From positions 1 through 64,000 of the forward strand of contig CALAKU010000024.1 in assembly GCA_937922925.1 (NCBI GenBank): 64,000 nucleotides of DNA, read 5' to 3'. Source of the stretch: an uncultured Arenicella sp. Lineage in GTDB: Bacteria > Pseudomonadota > Gammaproteobacteria > Arenicellales > Arenicellaceae. The number at the start of each line of letters is the position of its first letter. Position 1 is the first letter of the stretch. The notes below the pieces were generated by a model. That model was given only the letters and a program-made list of their open reading frames with translations. It was not told the DNA's origin and did not search any database. The position numbers were made by a program, and so were the translations under genes. Positions 53,321 to 63,484 of the stretch are shown here, one piece after another.

Positions 53321-54586
53321 ATGAAAATAATAAAATTGATAGCGCTTTTGTTGCTTGTGTTGGCGATCGCCGCAGCTCTTTGGTTTTACCGGCCCTGGTC
53401 TGACTTTTCGCCAGCACAGATAAGTGCTTTGCAAGACCCTAGCCGCTTCCCCAGTACGTTTCGCGATATGGAATCCTACGTGCCGTTTAGCTGGGTGAAA
53501 AAAGGCAACTTGCCGGTGCGAAAGTTTGGCGAGGACAATAAAAGCCTGAATATAGAGATGGGTCATCAAGGTGCAAGTAAAGCGCTTGAAACGTTTTTAC
53601 AAGAGTCGACGACTACTGCATTGATTGTGATCAAAGATGGAGTCATCCGCCATGAACAGTATCGTTTAGGCTCGTCTTCCGACTCGCGTTTTACGTCATG
53701 GTCGGTGGCTAAAAGTTTTGTGGCAACGGCGGTTATGTCAGCGCATGAACAAGGTTTGATCGAGAGTCTTGACGACACGGCTTACAAGTATGCGCCTCAA
53801 TATGCGGGCACCGATTTTGGACAGACCTCCATTAAAGGGCTGTTGGCCATGAGCTCTGGCGTTGAGTTTAAAGAAGACTACTTTGCCGATGATTCGGATA
53901 TTCTCCCCTTCTTTTTTAATAGTTTTGTTTTGGGCCGCAATCCAGATACCTTATTAAAACCGTTTAAACGAACTCGCCCAGAGTTCAGCGATTTTCATTA
54001 CATTTCTCCGAATTCTCATGTGTTGTCCGCAGTCTTACGCGGGATCTATAAAAAGCCCTTGGCACAGATTATCAGTGAACAGCTCTGGCAACCTCTGGGC
54101 ATGGAAGCCGATGCAACATGGTTGCAACACAAACCCGGGCTGCAAGGCCAAGCCCTAGGGTATTGCTGCTTGAATGCGCGTTTACGCGACTATGCCCGCT
54201 TTGGACAATTCTATGTAGACGCAATGAATGGCCGCAATAAAACGCAATTGAAATTGTCGCCACAAGTTTTGCAGTCGTTAACGGAGCCTGCCAGCGCCGC
54301 TCATGCGCCGGGGCAGGGCACTTATGCTGGCCGCGGCTATAGTTGGCATTTTTGGCTACCAGAGCGCACGCGCGGTGTATTTATGGCGTCTGGAGTTTAT
54401 GGGCAATATATCTGGATGCAGCCCAAAGACAACTTGGTTATTGTAAAAACCTCGGCCGACCCAGACTTTCTCAGTCGTTTCGCTGAAACCGAATCAATGT
54501 TTAGAGCGATTGCCGCGCACTATGTGACAGGTGCGCCTGCCGCTCAATCAACGCCAGCAATCGAGCCAGTAAATGAAGCCGAATGA
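53321..54586 (+). CDS. Serine hydrolase, class C beta-lactamase family
   Basis: The 421-residue protein has an N-terminal signal or anchor (IIKLIALLLLVLAIAAALWFY). The catalytic SxxK is Ser128-Val-Ala-Lys131 (TSWSVAKSFV); the following Tyr/Asn motif is YISPNSHVL. Class C-fold relatives include esterases, D-amino-acid peptidases and nylon-oligomer hydrolase. I do not claim beta-lactam resistance. The gene overlaps the downstream YcaQ-like gene by ATGA. Confidence 0.88.
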   Translation: MKIIKLIALLLLVLAIAAALWFYRPWSDFSPAQISALQDPSRFPSTFRDMESYVPFSWVKKGNLPVRKFGEDNKSLNIEMGHQGASKALETFLQESTTTALIVIKDGVIRHEQYRLGSSSDSRFTSWSVAKSFVATAVMSAHEQGLIESLDDTAYKYAPQYAGTDFGQTSIKGLLAMSSGVEFKEDYFADDSDILPFFFNSFVLGRNPDTLLKPFKRTRPEFSDFHYISPNSHVLSAVLRGIYKKPLAQIISEQLWQPLGMEADATWLQHKPGLQGQALGYCCLNARLRDYARFGQFYVDAMNGRNKTQLKLSPQVLQSLTEPASAAHAPGQGTYAGRGYSWHFWLPERTRGVFMASGVYGQYIWMQPKDNLVIVKTSADPDFLSRFAETESMFRAIAAHYVTGAPAAQSTPAIEPVNEAE

Positions 54587-55710
54587 TCAAGCTCAGTGCA
54601 GAGCAGGCACGCCGCCTAGTTGTCAATAGTCAAGGAGTCTACGCGGCCGCAAAACTCGGTACTGGCGCGACGGCGGTCGCTGAGATACTCAAACGACTGA
54701 GCTATGTGCAAATCGATACCATTTCGGTGGTCGAAAGAGCGCATCATCACGTGTTCTGGTCACGCCATCCAAAGTATCAACATTCTTGGCTCGATAAGGC
54801 TCTCGAAGAAAAGCTGGCATTTGAATATTGGTCGCATGCGGCTGCGTATTTGCCAATGCGTGACTATCGTTACTCCTTGCCTAAGAAGCGAGAGCTAGCT
54901 GGCGGTGGAAAACATTGGTTCGATAAAGACCCGCAACAAGCAAAGTATGTTTTAGACGTAATCCGTGAACGCGGGCCGATGATGGCGCGAGACTTTAAGC
55001 AAGCCCGATCCATCAAAAATCCCGGTTGGGGTGATCGTAAACCCGCCAAACAAGCCTTGGAGCGCCTGTTTATGGAGGGCGAGCTGATGATCGCCCGGCG
55101 AGACAACTTCCAAAAGGTTTTTGATCTTACTGAGCGAGTATTGCCCTCAGACATTGACAACAGCCTACCAAGTAATGGCGAATTTCTTGATTATCTAATC
55201 TTTAGATGTTTGGATGCGCAAGGTATCGCGACGGCGGCTCAAATCGCTTATTTAAGAAAAGGCATGGCGGCCAAGGTGCAACAACGTTGTTTGGTTCTTT
55301 GCGCACAAGGGCACTTAAAAGAGGCAAGGGTTAACAATCAAACGTATTTCCTTAAAGCGAGTTTCGAGGCATTGATTAGCCAGCGCATTCCAAAAACAAG
55401 CATTAAGATTTTATCGCCGTTTGATAATCTGCTTATCCAGCGCCAACGCGCTAGCGATATTTTTGATTTTGATTATCAAATCGAATGCTATGTACCCGCG
55501 CCCAAACGTCAATATGGTTACTTTGTACTCCCCATTTTACAAGGCACTCGATTTATTGGGCGAGTTGATGCTCGCGCAGATCGCAAACGCAAAGTACTCG
55601 AATTAAACGGATTATGGTTTGAATCAGACCGCGCTAAATCGGCCAAGGATGAAGTGGTAAATGCGCTTGAAAAATTTGCCGACTTTAATCAGGTGGAATT
55701 CCAAGCTTAG
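54583..55710 (+). CDS. YcaQ/AlkZ-like winged-helix DNA glycosylase family protein
   Basis: The 375-residue protein matches the HTH_42/YcaQ family: LSYVQIDTISVVERAHHHVFWSRHP is the family's catalytic-region signature (Gln-x-Asp), with DFKQARSIKNPGWGDRKPAKQALERLFMEGEL as the winged-helix block, here joined. Family members excise bulky alkyl adducts and unhook interstrand crosslinks. The Gln-x-Asp form places it with the YcaQ group. The start overlaps the serine hydrolase stop. Confidence 0.88.
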   Translation: MIKLSAEQARRLVVNSQGVYAAAKLGTGATAVAEILKRLSYVQIDTISVVERAHHHVFWSRHPKYQHSWLDKALEEKLAFEYWSHAAAYLPMRDYRYSLPKKRELAGGGKHWFDKDPQQAKYVLDVIRERGPMMARDFKQARSIKNPGWGDRKPAKQALERLFMEGELMIARRDNFQKVFDLTERVLPSDIDNSLPSNGEFLDYLIFRCLDAQGIATAAQIAYLRKGMAAKVQQRCLVLCAQGHLKEARVNNQTYFLKASFEALISQRIPKTSIKILSPFDNLLIQRQRASDIFDFDYQIECYVPAPKRQYGYFVLPILQGTRFIGRVDARADRKRKVLELNGLWFESDRAKSAKDEVVNALEKFADFNQVEFQA

Positions 55711-55812
55711 CGATGCACAGGTTTAGATGCACATGGCTTTCACAGATAAGAATAAGCCTTGACGTTCTGCGTTTATAGTCCGCTTATCGCAGACACTCAC
55801 TCAAAACTCGAT

Positions 55813-55980
55813 ATGTTTTCCCTATTCAAGACCGACCCGAGTAAAGCCTTACAAAAACAATATGACAAACTGTTGGCAGACGCTATGCAAGCTCAGCGAA
55901 AGGGCGACATTCGCTTATATTCACAGTTGAGCCAAGAAGCTGAAGATGTATTAAAAAAATTAGACTCTCAGAAAGAGTAA
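55813..55980 (+). CDS. Small helical protein, Lacal_2735/DUF6435-like
   Basis: This 55-residue protein reads MFSLFKTDPSKALQKQYDKL then an Ala/Gln-rich helix (DAMQAQRKGDIRLYSQLSQE), the form of the short Lacal_2735-type proteins known from marine bacteria. I start at ATG 55813, where the family starts; the frame is open from 55759. Cytoplasmic, function unknown. Confidence 0.82.
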   Translation: MFSLFKTDPSKALQKQYDKLLADAMQAQRKGDIRLYSQLSQEAEDVLKKLDSQKE

Positions 55981-56035
55981 AAAATTCAAGTTTAAGAAAC
56001 GGTTTTGGGTGTATTGAGCGGCCGCACTTTTGCGA

Positions 56036-56479
56036 CTATTCAGTCTCGTTATTAGATTGCTCAATAACTTGAGTCCAAACCTGTGTTTGGCAAAAAAACG
56101 CGATACAGCCCTTTACTTGCAGTGCGCCATCATCGAGGCGTTTGATAATTGATTTATAGGTTTTATCAGCCTCGGGGTCGTAGATTTTGCCACCACGCCA
56201 GTCTTTTTTTCGGGCGTCGAAACCTTCAAGAATCGTAAGCCCCAGTACTTTTTTACCGGCTTTATTAACGGCTGTCTCCGCGGTCATGCCTTCTTCCAAA
56301 CTATCTGGGCTTATCCAAACAACGGTGCCACAGGGAGTGCCATCGCCACAATCGGCAATTTGAATATGTGAATTTTTCTTTTGAGTAAGAAACGTGCCGT
56401 AGACATCAAGGCCATTGGCCCAGCTTGTGACAGGAGCCATCAACAAGATGACAAGCATTATTACGTTTGGCTTTTTCAT
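56036..56479 (-). CDS. DUF2147 secreted protein
   Basis: A signal peptide (ending TSWAN) is followed by the DUF2147 domain: VYGTFLTQ..., CGTVVWIS and the family's ending LQVKGCIAFFCQTQVW. The ATG at 56479 has AGGAG eight bases upstream, giving 147 residues, the usual size. DUF2147 proteins are lipocalin-like periplasmic binders of unknown ligand. The neighbour upstream is the CSLREA protein. Confidence 0.88.
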   Translation of the reverse strand: MKKPNVIMLVILLMAPVTSWANGLDVYGTFLTQKKNSHIQIADCGDGTPCGTVVWISPDSLEEGMTAETAVNKAGKKVLGLTILEGFDARKKDWRGGKIYDPEADKTYKSIIKRLDDGALQVKGCIAFFCQTQVWTQVIEQSNNETE

Positions 56480-56553
56480 GTATTTAACTCCTATCATCAA
56501 TGCCGACTTTTGCGGGCGTGGGTTGGTGTTCAAAGGTGCTTACTTCGCGGCAA

Positions 56554-57879
56554 TCAATTTACTTCAACCGCGCCTACGTCACATTCTCCGGCTAAAGTAA
56601 TAACTGCGATGGCGTCATTTTGAGCCACAATCGGGAGGCTAAGGCTGCCACCGTCACGCGGCTGGTCGCGCTGGTCTCGATTGGTACATATATCGATGTT
56701 GCCAGTATCTAACGCTGGGCTATCGGCATCGGGTAAATGAGTTTGTGTATTACCACCATTGTCTGTGAGATTGCCAAGCATGGGGTCGATGGCTCTTGCG
56801 TTGTTTGAACAACCGCCGTTTTCAATAATGCTCGCTTGGTCAATCCTGAAAGTAGAATAGCCATCAATGCTGCAGTCAGGTCCCACACCAAATTCGCCGC
56901 CCATTATACTATTTGAAAAATTGACCGCTGAATTGGTGTATGTGACGCTGGCTTCACGTTGGATGTTGATATTGCTCGGTTGGTTGAAGTTGTTGCTGCG
57001 ATTAGCATAAACCGTTGAGTTGCGAATATTGGTCGTGCTGCCGTAGATTCCGATACCGCCGACGTTGTTGGTTGACGTGTTTGACGACACTGTTGAATTA
57101 AGCAAAATTAAGCTGGTGTCTAAGCCCGAGGTGATTCCGGCGGCACTGCCATCAGAACGATTGCCGCTCACCGTCGTATTCTCAATTACCGCTCCGCCAC
57201 CAAAGAGTACTTGAATGCCGGTCGAGTATTGCGCTCGATTGTCAGTGAACGAAGAGCTGTTGATAATAAAGTTGGAGTTGACACCTCGAAACCCAGCTCC
57301 GCCTCGATCAGCTTCATTACCATAGACCTCCACATTGTAGGCCTCCACTCGGCTCTCGACCGCATTCAATGCCGCGCCTCGGCTCGAGTAGTTTCCATAC
57401 AGTTTGCTATTGGAAAGAATCAGTGTCGAGCTATTCAGCGCAACGGCTCCGCCATCGTTAGACGAGCTATTACCTTGCAGTGTCATCGAATCAATACTGA
57501 CCGTCGAATTCGAAATATTGAATGCTCGGCTTCTCAAGGAACTGCTAATGTACGTGCCGTTTCCTTCTATCGAGACATTTAAATTTTCAATCGAAATCTC
57601 TGAATTATCCAGATCAATGATTGGGGTGTCGTTACCTAGCGGGTCGATGACAATTCGATCGTTCACGCCGAATGCTTCACCTGTGTTGAAACAACCGTTG
57701 TCTAAGGTCGGTTCACCAAGCAGCGCGATTGCTTCGCGTAATGAGCAGCCATCTACGGATACCGTGCTGTCTTCTTCGGTATTAACAGTGATTAATGCCG
57801 CATGACTAATCGGGGTGGCGATTAAAGGACAGGCGCTAATGGCTAGCAATGCGCTATTGAGCCGATTTAAGGGAGGCAT
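56554..57879 (-). CDS. CSLREA-domain parallel beta-helix secreted protein
   Basis: A signal peptide (SALLAISACPLIATPISHAA) is followed by the start ALITVNTEEDSTVSVDGCSLREAIALL, cut by the CSLREA motif, and then beta-helix coils (SSNDGGAVALNSSTLILSNS, GGAGFRGVNSNFIINSSS). The C-terminus ends in CDVGAVEVN, the choice-of-anchor Q type end. It is a secreted, presumably surface-exposed protein. It is divergent from the giant repeat protein across 224 bp, and the pair may be co-controlled. Confidence 0.85.
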   Translation of the reverse strand: MPPLNRLNSALLAISACPLIATPISHAALITVNTEEDSTVSVDGCSLREAIALLGEPTLDNGCFNTGEAFGVNDRIVIDPLGNDTPIIDLDNSEISIENLNVSIEGNGTYISSSLRSRAFNISNSTVSIDSMTLQGNSSSNDGGAVALNSSTLILSNSKLYGNYSSRGAALNAVESRVEAYNVEVYGNEADRGGAGFRGVNSNFIINSSSFTDNRAQYSTGIQVLFGGGAVIENTTVSGNRSDGSAAGITSGLDTSLILLNSTVSSNTSTNNVGGIGIYGSTTNIRNSTVYANRSNNFNQPSNINIQREASVTYTNSAVNFSNSIMGGEFGVGPDCSIDGYSTFRIDQASIIENGGCSNNARAIDPMLGNLTDNGGNTQTHLPDADSPALDTGNIDICTNRDQRDQPRDGGSLSLPIVAQNDAIAVITLAGECDVGAVEVN

Positions 57880-57920
57880 GCGTTTTCTCTTTAAAGCTGG
57901 ATTACTTGCATTTTCAAAAT

Positions 57921-57948
57921 AATACCACTAACTTGATTTGGTGGTATT
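57921..57948. promoter_or_regulatory. Inverted repeat in the divergent CSLREA / giant-protein region
   Basis: AATACCAC and GTGGTATT are perfect inverted copies with a 12-nt spacer, 42 bases before the CSLREA gene. It may be a regulator site for one or both surface proteins. The rest of 57880-58103 is A+T-rich with no gene. Confidence 0.5.
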
Positions 57949-58103
57949 GCCGGGCTTAGATAAGATTCAATGAACGTTTTTTTAGCGAGGTTGGTTATAT
58001 AAAAACTGTGTTCTCGACTAGTCCTTTTGTCGCATAGTTTTTATAGTTTTATGGGTTATTCTTGCTCAATAAAAAAAACGATAACAATAAATAAGGGTGA
58101 AAT

Positions 58104-61100
58104 ATGGGCAAATTTGAGGCGTCTATGAGGGCTGTCAGGGCGTTAGGGCAGCTTGTGTGTTTTGCAGTGGTACTGCTTAGCGGTTGTTTATTGCTGCCAT
58201 CGACCGCCTCGGCGCAGGCCTTCACTTTAAGTGGATCAATCGAATTACCTGCTGGGCGCAGTGCGGATGAAGATATTTCATTTTCGGTGCAGGCGCGGCG
58301 CACTCCAACCTTTGTACTTGTATCATCGTCGCCGGCGGCCGACATCAGTGCTGGGACCACCTCCGCTGATTTTAGTATGACGATCAGCGATGCGCGCAAC
58401 AATGGCGAGGATTGGACTCTCGTCTACTTTTGTAACTCCGGTTGTGAGGGTTTAGGCACACCGGGCGTCCACAACGAGGCCACCGGCACTCAATTGCTGA
58501 TACCAGGATTTGAAGCAACTACATTTACTAGCGACACAACTGACATTGTATTTCCTATTTTAAAGGGCGACATCATCAGCGGGTCTATTTCATTGCCCAA
58601 TGATCAAGTTGCACCTGCAGGTGGCTTGCAAGTTCGTGTTCGTCTTGTAAATACGGTGAACCCTTTTGAATTTGTTAACGGGCTTTTTCTCACTATTCCC
58701 GAAAACGCAAATTCGGTGGATTACAGCATTACCTCAGATTTGAGCGATACCGACAATCGTTATCGAATCAGTTACGATTGCGATTCAAGTTGCGAAGGCT
58801 TGTATCTTGATCGAGGCTTTTCTGCCGGTGCCGCGACCGTGGTCGCAGAGAGTGATGCAGTGCTGGTCAATGGCGGCAGCGACGTATCGCCCATTAATCT
58901 CACCTTGCTTTCAGCTAGTCAAATCAGTGGTGAAGTGGTTATGCCAGACGAAGTGGCGACGCCGGCGGGAGGCCTAAGCTTACGAGTAAATGCAGTTGAT
59001 GTCGATGATACATCGACGTCAATCTCACAGACGATCACCATCGACGAAAACTCGGATCGACAAAATTACTCCATTCCCATCCCTGGCAACACATCCGCAA
59101 GATGGTTAGTGACTTACTCTTGCAATAATGCCTGCGAGGGATTTTCCAGATTAGGAAATCGCTACAGCGATCAAGGCACGGTCACGGCATTCGAAGCCCA
59201 AACCTTGTTAACAGGCAGTTTGAGTTACGGCGATATTAACTTCAATGTGCTCGAAGAGCGCACCATCAGTGGCACGGTCTCTCTGCCCGGTGGAGCCGTC
59301 GCTGACGAAGATATTTCGGTTCAAGTATTTGTCAGTGACCAGAACGACATTGCTCAAGTCAATAGTACCGGGGTTACCATTTTGAGCGGAGAGTCGAGCG
59401 TTGCCTATGAATTAGAAATGCCAGACCTAGCCAATTTGGAAACCGACTATCGAGTTAGGTATTCCTGTAGTAGCTGCACACTATTTCAAACGTCTGGCTT
59501 TTACACCACTACCGGTACCGTCAGTAATTTTAGCGATTCAAGCACGGTTGCCGACGATGCTGATCAGAACAACATTGATCTCACTTTATTACCACCAACT
59601 ACCATCAGCGGTTCGATCAGTGTGCCCGGAGCCACACTCACTACGCCATTGATGATTGAGGTTGTGGCGCGCAATCGTCGCGATCCCAACGACAGACAAG
59701 CCACACAAGTGACAGTGCCGGCCAACGATACAAATGCCGCGGCTTTCAGTGTGCCAATTTCATCGTCTGATCGAGATCAGTGGTTTATCAGTTACGAGTG
59801 TCCGAATGGTTGCCCTGGGTTTTTACAACCGGCCTTTTTTGCCGCCGATAACGGGGCCACGGTTAACTCAGGCGACGCTGATGAATTTGAGGGCGGCACG
59901 GATGTCACAGGCATTCAATTTTCTCTATTAGCCTCAAGAAGGATCAGTGGCACCATCAGCTACCCCGACGACGTGCAACCACCAGCCGAAGGGGCCATGA
60001 TCCAAATATCGGCGCGCGACGAGAACGTGACGACGACACCGTTTGTTATTGTTCAACAAACGGTTACCGTGTTGCCAAGTCAGGTTGCTGATCAGGCGGC
60101 GAGTATCGACTATGTTTTAGATACGGTGCCCGATGACAATGCGGCTTGGCGCGTTAGTTATTCCTGCTTGAGCGGCTGCGACGGAATCGTTGACGGCGGT
60201 TTTTACAGCAGCACAGGTACCGTCTCAAACTTTGGAGATATCACTCTTCTAGAAGTAGCTGATTTACCCTTCGACAATATCGATCTCGATCTGATTAAAG
60301 CCGACACTATCAGCGGAACTTTGAGCTTAAACAGTGATCAAGTCGCTCCGGCGGCAGGCTTTCCGTTCAGAATCACCGTCGATTCTGGGCCTTCTACGCC
60401 GATCTTTTTTGAATTCGTAACGATTGAAGATGGCCAAAACTCAGTCGATTACTCGGTTAAAACGATAAGCGATGACAATGTAAATTGGCGGGTGCAACAC
60501 AGCTGCGCAGGCGATTGCGGCAGTAATGTAATCAGGGGCTTCTATGCTGGAGACACGACCACGCCGCTGCCAGACGAGTCGCTAGCTTTGTCGGGCGGCA
60601 ACGACCACTTTGATATTAATATGGAAACCCTGGCCGCTTTTGAAATTTCAGGCATGGTGGCGTTACCGGCAAACGAAGTTGCGCCACTGGGAGGTTTTGA
60701 GGTCAGCATTGATGCTTTTGATTCGGTGAATCAAGAATTTTCTCAAATCCGCCCGACCATCCCACAGGGCATGAACTCAACCCCTTATAGCTTGCCGATT
60801 AACCCAGACGAATCCGCCCGTTGGCGAGTTCGATATTCGTGCTTTAACCAACCGCAATGTGTGGGTAAGCTGGATTCAGCCGACCATGTAGGTTCGCCTG
60901 TTGGAACCGGCGAAGGGCTTGCAACGCAATTTGTCGGGGGCCAAGATCATCCCAATGTGTTGTTGACCATACTGAACGGGCGAACCATCTCTGGGTCGGT
61001 AAGCTTACCCGGTGGCCAATTGGCGCAAGGCGAAGACGTTGTTTTGTCGGTAAGTGTGCTGCCCATGTCCGGCCCGTTTGTAAGCAGCGATTCACGGCGG

Positions 61101-63218
61101 GTGGTGATTGAAGTGGGGCAAAATTCGGCCGACTACACATTAGACGCCAGTTTAGAGGCAAGCGAGCCTTGGATAGCCCGTTATCGGTGCGATAGCGGCT
61201 GCGGAAACTTTGTTGACCAAGGCTTTTTCTCAGCGAGCGGAACCCAATCTGATCAAAGCGCGGCAACGCCGCTTGGCCCGGATCAAGATCATCCAAATAC
61301 CGATTTCACTTTACTGAATGCCGTCGAATTCTCTGGGTCGTTGAACTTGCCAGCGCCGGTTACGGGTGACGCCATCTTTCGTGTTATCGCCGAGCAAACG
61401 CAAAGCAATGAACGAGTTAGTCAAGTGCTTGAATTTGTAAATGGAAGCGACAGCATGGCCTTCATGCTTACTTTGCCTGCTCAAGACTCAACTGAGTGGC
61501 GACTGTCCTATTCGTGTGACGACAACTGCGATGGATTTGTTCGTGACGGTTTCTTAGGCGACGCAGGTACCGAATTAAATCAAGAGGATGCAAGGCTATT
61601 AAGCAGTGACGAAACCGTTAGCGGGCTTACTTTAAATGTAATTCAATCGTTTGAATTTGCCGGCACATTTCGTTTTCCAAACCTTGCGACGGTTCAGCAA
61701 GAAACCCCGGTTCAACTCACTATCGAAGGCACTACGGTCAGTGATTCGCAAATCATTCGAATTGCGCAAGGTGCCAATAGTGGTGCGTTTTCACTGATGC
61801 TTCCTGGTTCCGCCAGCGGCGAGGCGCTCATCTTAAGCTACGACTGCCTTGGTGATTGCCCAAGAACCAGCAGACAAGGTTTCTTTAACTCTACTGGTGG
61901 TGAATTTTTACAGGAAAATGCTGAAACCTTAGATTTTGACGCAAGCCTAGCTGCGATTGATTTTGTCGGCGCGCCGCAGATCGAATTGAGTGGTTCTATC
62001 AATATCAACCCCGATGATATAGATCTAGCCTCGGGCGATATTCGTTTTGAAGTGGTGCTTGATGACCTGAATTCAGAAAAATCCGAGGTGCTGAGCGTTG
62101 ATGTGCTTAACGGACAAACCAGTGGAGATTTTGCCTTTTTCGTCGACCCTGATCCAAGCGTTGATTGGTTGATGAGTTATAGCTGTATTTCCGAGAGTGA
62201 CGTTTGCCAGCCATTCTTTGACGGCTTTTATCGCAATTCAGCGCCAAGTAATGTCACCGTAAAGGAATCTGAGGTGACGCTTCTGCCTGCCGAAGTAGAG
62301 CGAACCGATCTCGACATGACGGTGCTCGCGTCCTTTACCGTGACCGGCAGCGTTAGCTTGCGACCTGAAGAGCTTGCCCCCGCGGGCGGTATTACCCTAT
62401 TGGTTGGATTGCAGCGTGATACGATGACGCAAGATCCAAGAGACAACATTTTTGTCAGGGCGTTTATACCAGAAGGCGAGAGAGTAGCGGCTTACGAATC
62501 CAAAATATCACCGGACGCAGACACCGAATGGATCGCGTCCTATCAATGCGAGCTGGGTTGCGATGGTTTAATTCAACGAGGCTTTTTCTCAAGAAGTGGT
62601 ACTCGACCCTTTTTGACCAGTGTGACTTTACTAGACGGCGGGCGAGATCATGCGAGCATTAATCTGCGAATTCTTGAAGGTGAAACCATCAGTGGCACTG
62701 TCTCTTTACTGCAAGGCGAAGTCGCCAGCGGTGGCGGCGTTGAGTTAGAGATTTCGGCCTTCGATGTGGCGGCCAATAGTGGGTTTGCAGAGCTTGATAT
62801 TACTACCAGAATTCCGGCTGGGCAAAATTCTGCACCGTATTCAATTACCGTGCCAAGTAGCACCGCATCTCGCTGGCGGATAAGTTATCAATGCCAGATA
62901 ACCTGTTTAGGCTACGCGCCGACGGGCATCTACAATTCCGCCGGTACTGTCATAAATACACAAGACGCCGAGCTTCTGGCTGGTGGTCAGGCTCGCGAAG
63001 GAATTGATATGCTGGTTCTTCACGAAGACGCCCAGCTGAATGATGACGACGGCGACGGTGTCTTAAACGATGCTGATAACTGCCAATTTATTCCTAACCA
63101 AGACCAAGCTGACAGCAATCGAAATGGGCTTGGTGACCTTTGTGACGACGAAGGAGACGCACCACTGTGCGTGCCTATCCGCGCGACCAATGGAGCGATC
63201 GCCTTGATTTGCGTATAA
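58104..63218 (+). CDS. Giant secreted protein with 14 beta-sandwich repeats and a TSP3 end
   Basis: 1704 residues. A signal (VCFAVVLLSGCLLLPSTASAQA) has both a lipobox-like LSGC and a normal AQA cleavage site. Then come 14 repeats of about 110-120 residues, each opening with a form of ISGTVSLP and containing a WxVSYSCxxxCxG core, so each domain has a nearby cysteine pair. Residues about 1650-1690 are thrombospondin type 3 loops (NDDDGDGVLNDADNC, NRNGLGDLCDD). It ends PLCVPIRATNGAIALICV, with two cysteines. It is a calcium-stiffened surface fibre by inference. AGGGTG precedes the ATG. Confidence 0.88.
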   Translation: MGKFEASMRAVRALGQLVCFAVVLLSGCLLLPSTASAQAFTLSGSIELPAGRSADEDISFSVQARRTPTFVLVSSSPAADISAGTTSADFSMTISDARNNGEDWTLVYFCNSGCEGLGTPGVHNEATGTQLLIPGFEATTFTSDTTDIVFPILKGDIISGSISLPNDQVAPAGGLQVRVRLVNTVNPFEFVNGLFLTIPENANSVDYSITSDLSDTDNRYRISYDCDSSCEGLYLDRGFSAGAATVVAESDAVLVNGGSDVSPINLTLLSASQISGEVVMPDEVATPAGGLSLRVNAVDVDDTSTSISQTITIDENSDRQNYSIPIPGNTSARWLVTYSCNNACEGFSRLGNRYSDQGTVTAFEAQTLLTGSLSYGDINFNVLEERTISGTVSLPGGAVADEDISVQVFVSDQNDIAQVNSTGVTILSGESSVAYELEMPDLANLETDYRVRYSCSSCTLFQTSGFYTTTGTVSNFSDSSTVADDADQNNIDLTLLPPTTISGSISVPGATLTTPLMIEVVARNRRDPNDRQATQVTVPANDTNAAAFSVPISSSDRDQWFISYECPNGCPGFLQPAFFAADNGATVNSGDADEFEGGTDVTGIQFSLLASRRISGTISYPDDVQPPAEGAMIQISARDENVTTTPFVIVQQTVTVLPSQVADQAASIDYVLDTVPDDNAAWRVSYSCLSGCDGIVDGGFYSSTGTVSNFGDITLLEVADLPFDNIDLDLIKADTISGTLSLNSDQVAPAAGFPFRITVDSGPSTPIFFEFVTIEDGQNSVDYSVKTISDDNVNWRVQHSCAGDCGSNVIRGFYAGDTTTPLPDESLALSGGNDHFDINMETLAAFEISGMVALPANEVAPLGGFEVSIDAFDSVNQEFSQIRPTIPQGMNSTPYSLPINPDESARWRVRYSCFNQPQCVGKLDSADHVGSPVGTGEGLATQFVGGQDHPNVLLTILNGRTISGSVSLPGGQLAQGEDVVLSVSVLPMSGPFVSSDSRRVVIEVGQNSADYTLDASLEASEPWIARYRCDSGCGNFVDQGFFSASGTQSDQSAATPLGPDQDHPNTDFTLLNAVEFSGSLNLPAPVTGDAIFRVIAEQTQSNERVSQVLEFVNGSDSMAFMLTLPAQDSTEWRLSYSCDDNCDGFVRDGFLGDAGTELNQEDARLLSSDETVSGLTLNVIQSFEFAGTFRFPNLATVQQETPVQLTIEGTTVSDSQIIRIAQGANSGAFSLMLPGSASGEALILSYDCLGDCPRTSRQGFFNSTGGEFLQENAETLDFDASLAAIDFVGAPQIELSGSININPDDIDLASGDIRFEVVLDDLNSEKSEVLSVDVLNGQTSGDFAFFVDPDPSVDWLMSYSCISESDVCQPFFDGFYRNSAPSNVTVKESEVTLLPAEVERTDLDMTVLASFTVTGSVSLRPEELAPAGGITLLVGLQRDTMTQDPRDNIFVRAFIPEGERVAAYESKISPDADTEWIASYQCELGCDGLIQRGFFSRSGTRPFLTSVTLLDGGRDHASINLRILEGETISGTVSLLQGEVASGGGVELEISAFDVAANSGFAELDITTRIPAGQNSAPYSITVPSSTASRWRISYQCQITCLGYAPTGIYNSAGTVINTQDAELLAGGQAREGIDMLVLHEDAQLNDDDGDGVLNDADNCQFIPNQDQADSNRNGLGDLCDDEGDAPLCVPIRATNGAIALICV

Positions 63219-63220
63219 GG

Positions 63221-63237
63221 TAATCTTGATAAGATTA
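63221..63237 (+). terminator. Weak hairpin after the giant gene
   Basis: TAATCTT and AAGATTA pair around GAT, three bases after the stop codon, followed by GATTTTGG. The T-run is short, so termination is uncertain. The following 63238-63484 has degenerate GGTGNRAATAT-like repeats and no gene. Confidence 0.45.
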
Positions 63238-63484
63238 GATTTTGGCCGGAATATTATTGCGAAGATTGGTGTGGATGATGGTGCAAATATTGGTGAAAGT
63301 ATGAAAGTATTGGTGCGAATATAGGATGAAAGTATCGTGCTTCAGCTCGATGCCGCCCGTTAACGGCTCGCGCATTAAGCCTAGCAGGCCAGATTGTTCA
63401 AAACGTCAGATGAGCTTGGTTTGCAAGCGGCATGTCTACGGTTGCACCAAAACCCATCTTAACCGGGGTGTTTAAACAGCGGTT

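Noticed and set aside
53321..54586. Beta-lactam resistance gene
   Set aside because: Only the general SxxK serine-hydrolase fold is seen; many relatives are esterases or peptidases.
58104..58220. Certain lipoprotein assignment for the giant repeat protein
   Set aside because: LSGC resembles a lipobox, but a normal AQA cleavage site follows; the two cannot be separated by eye.
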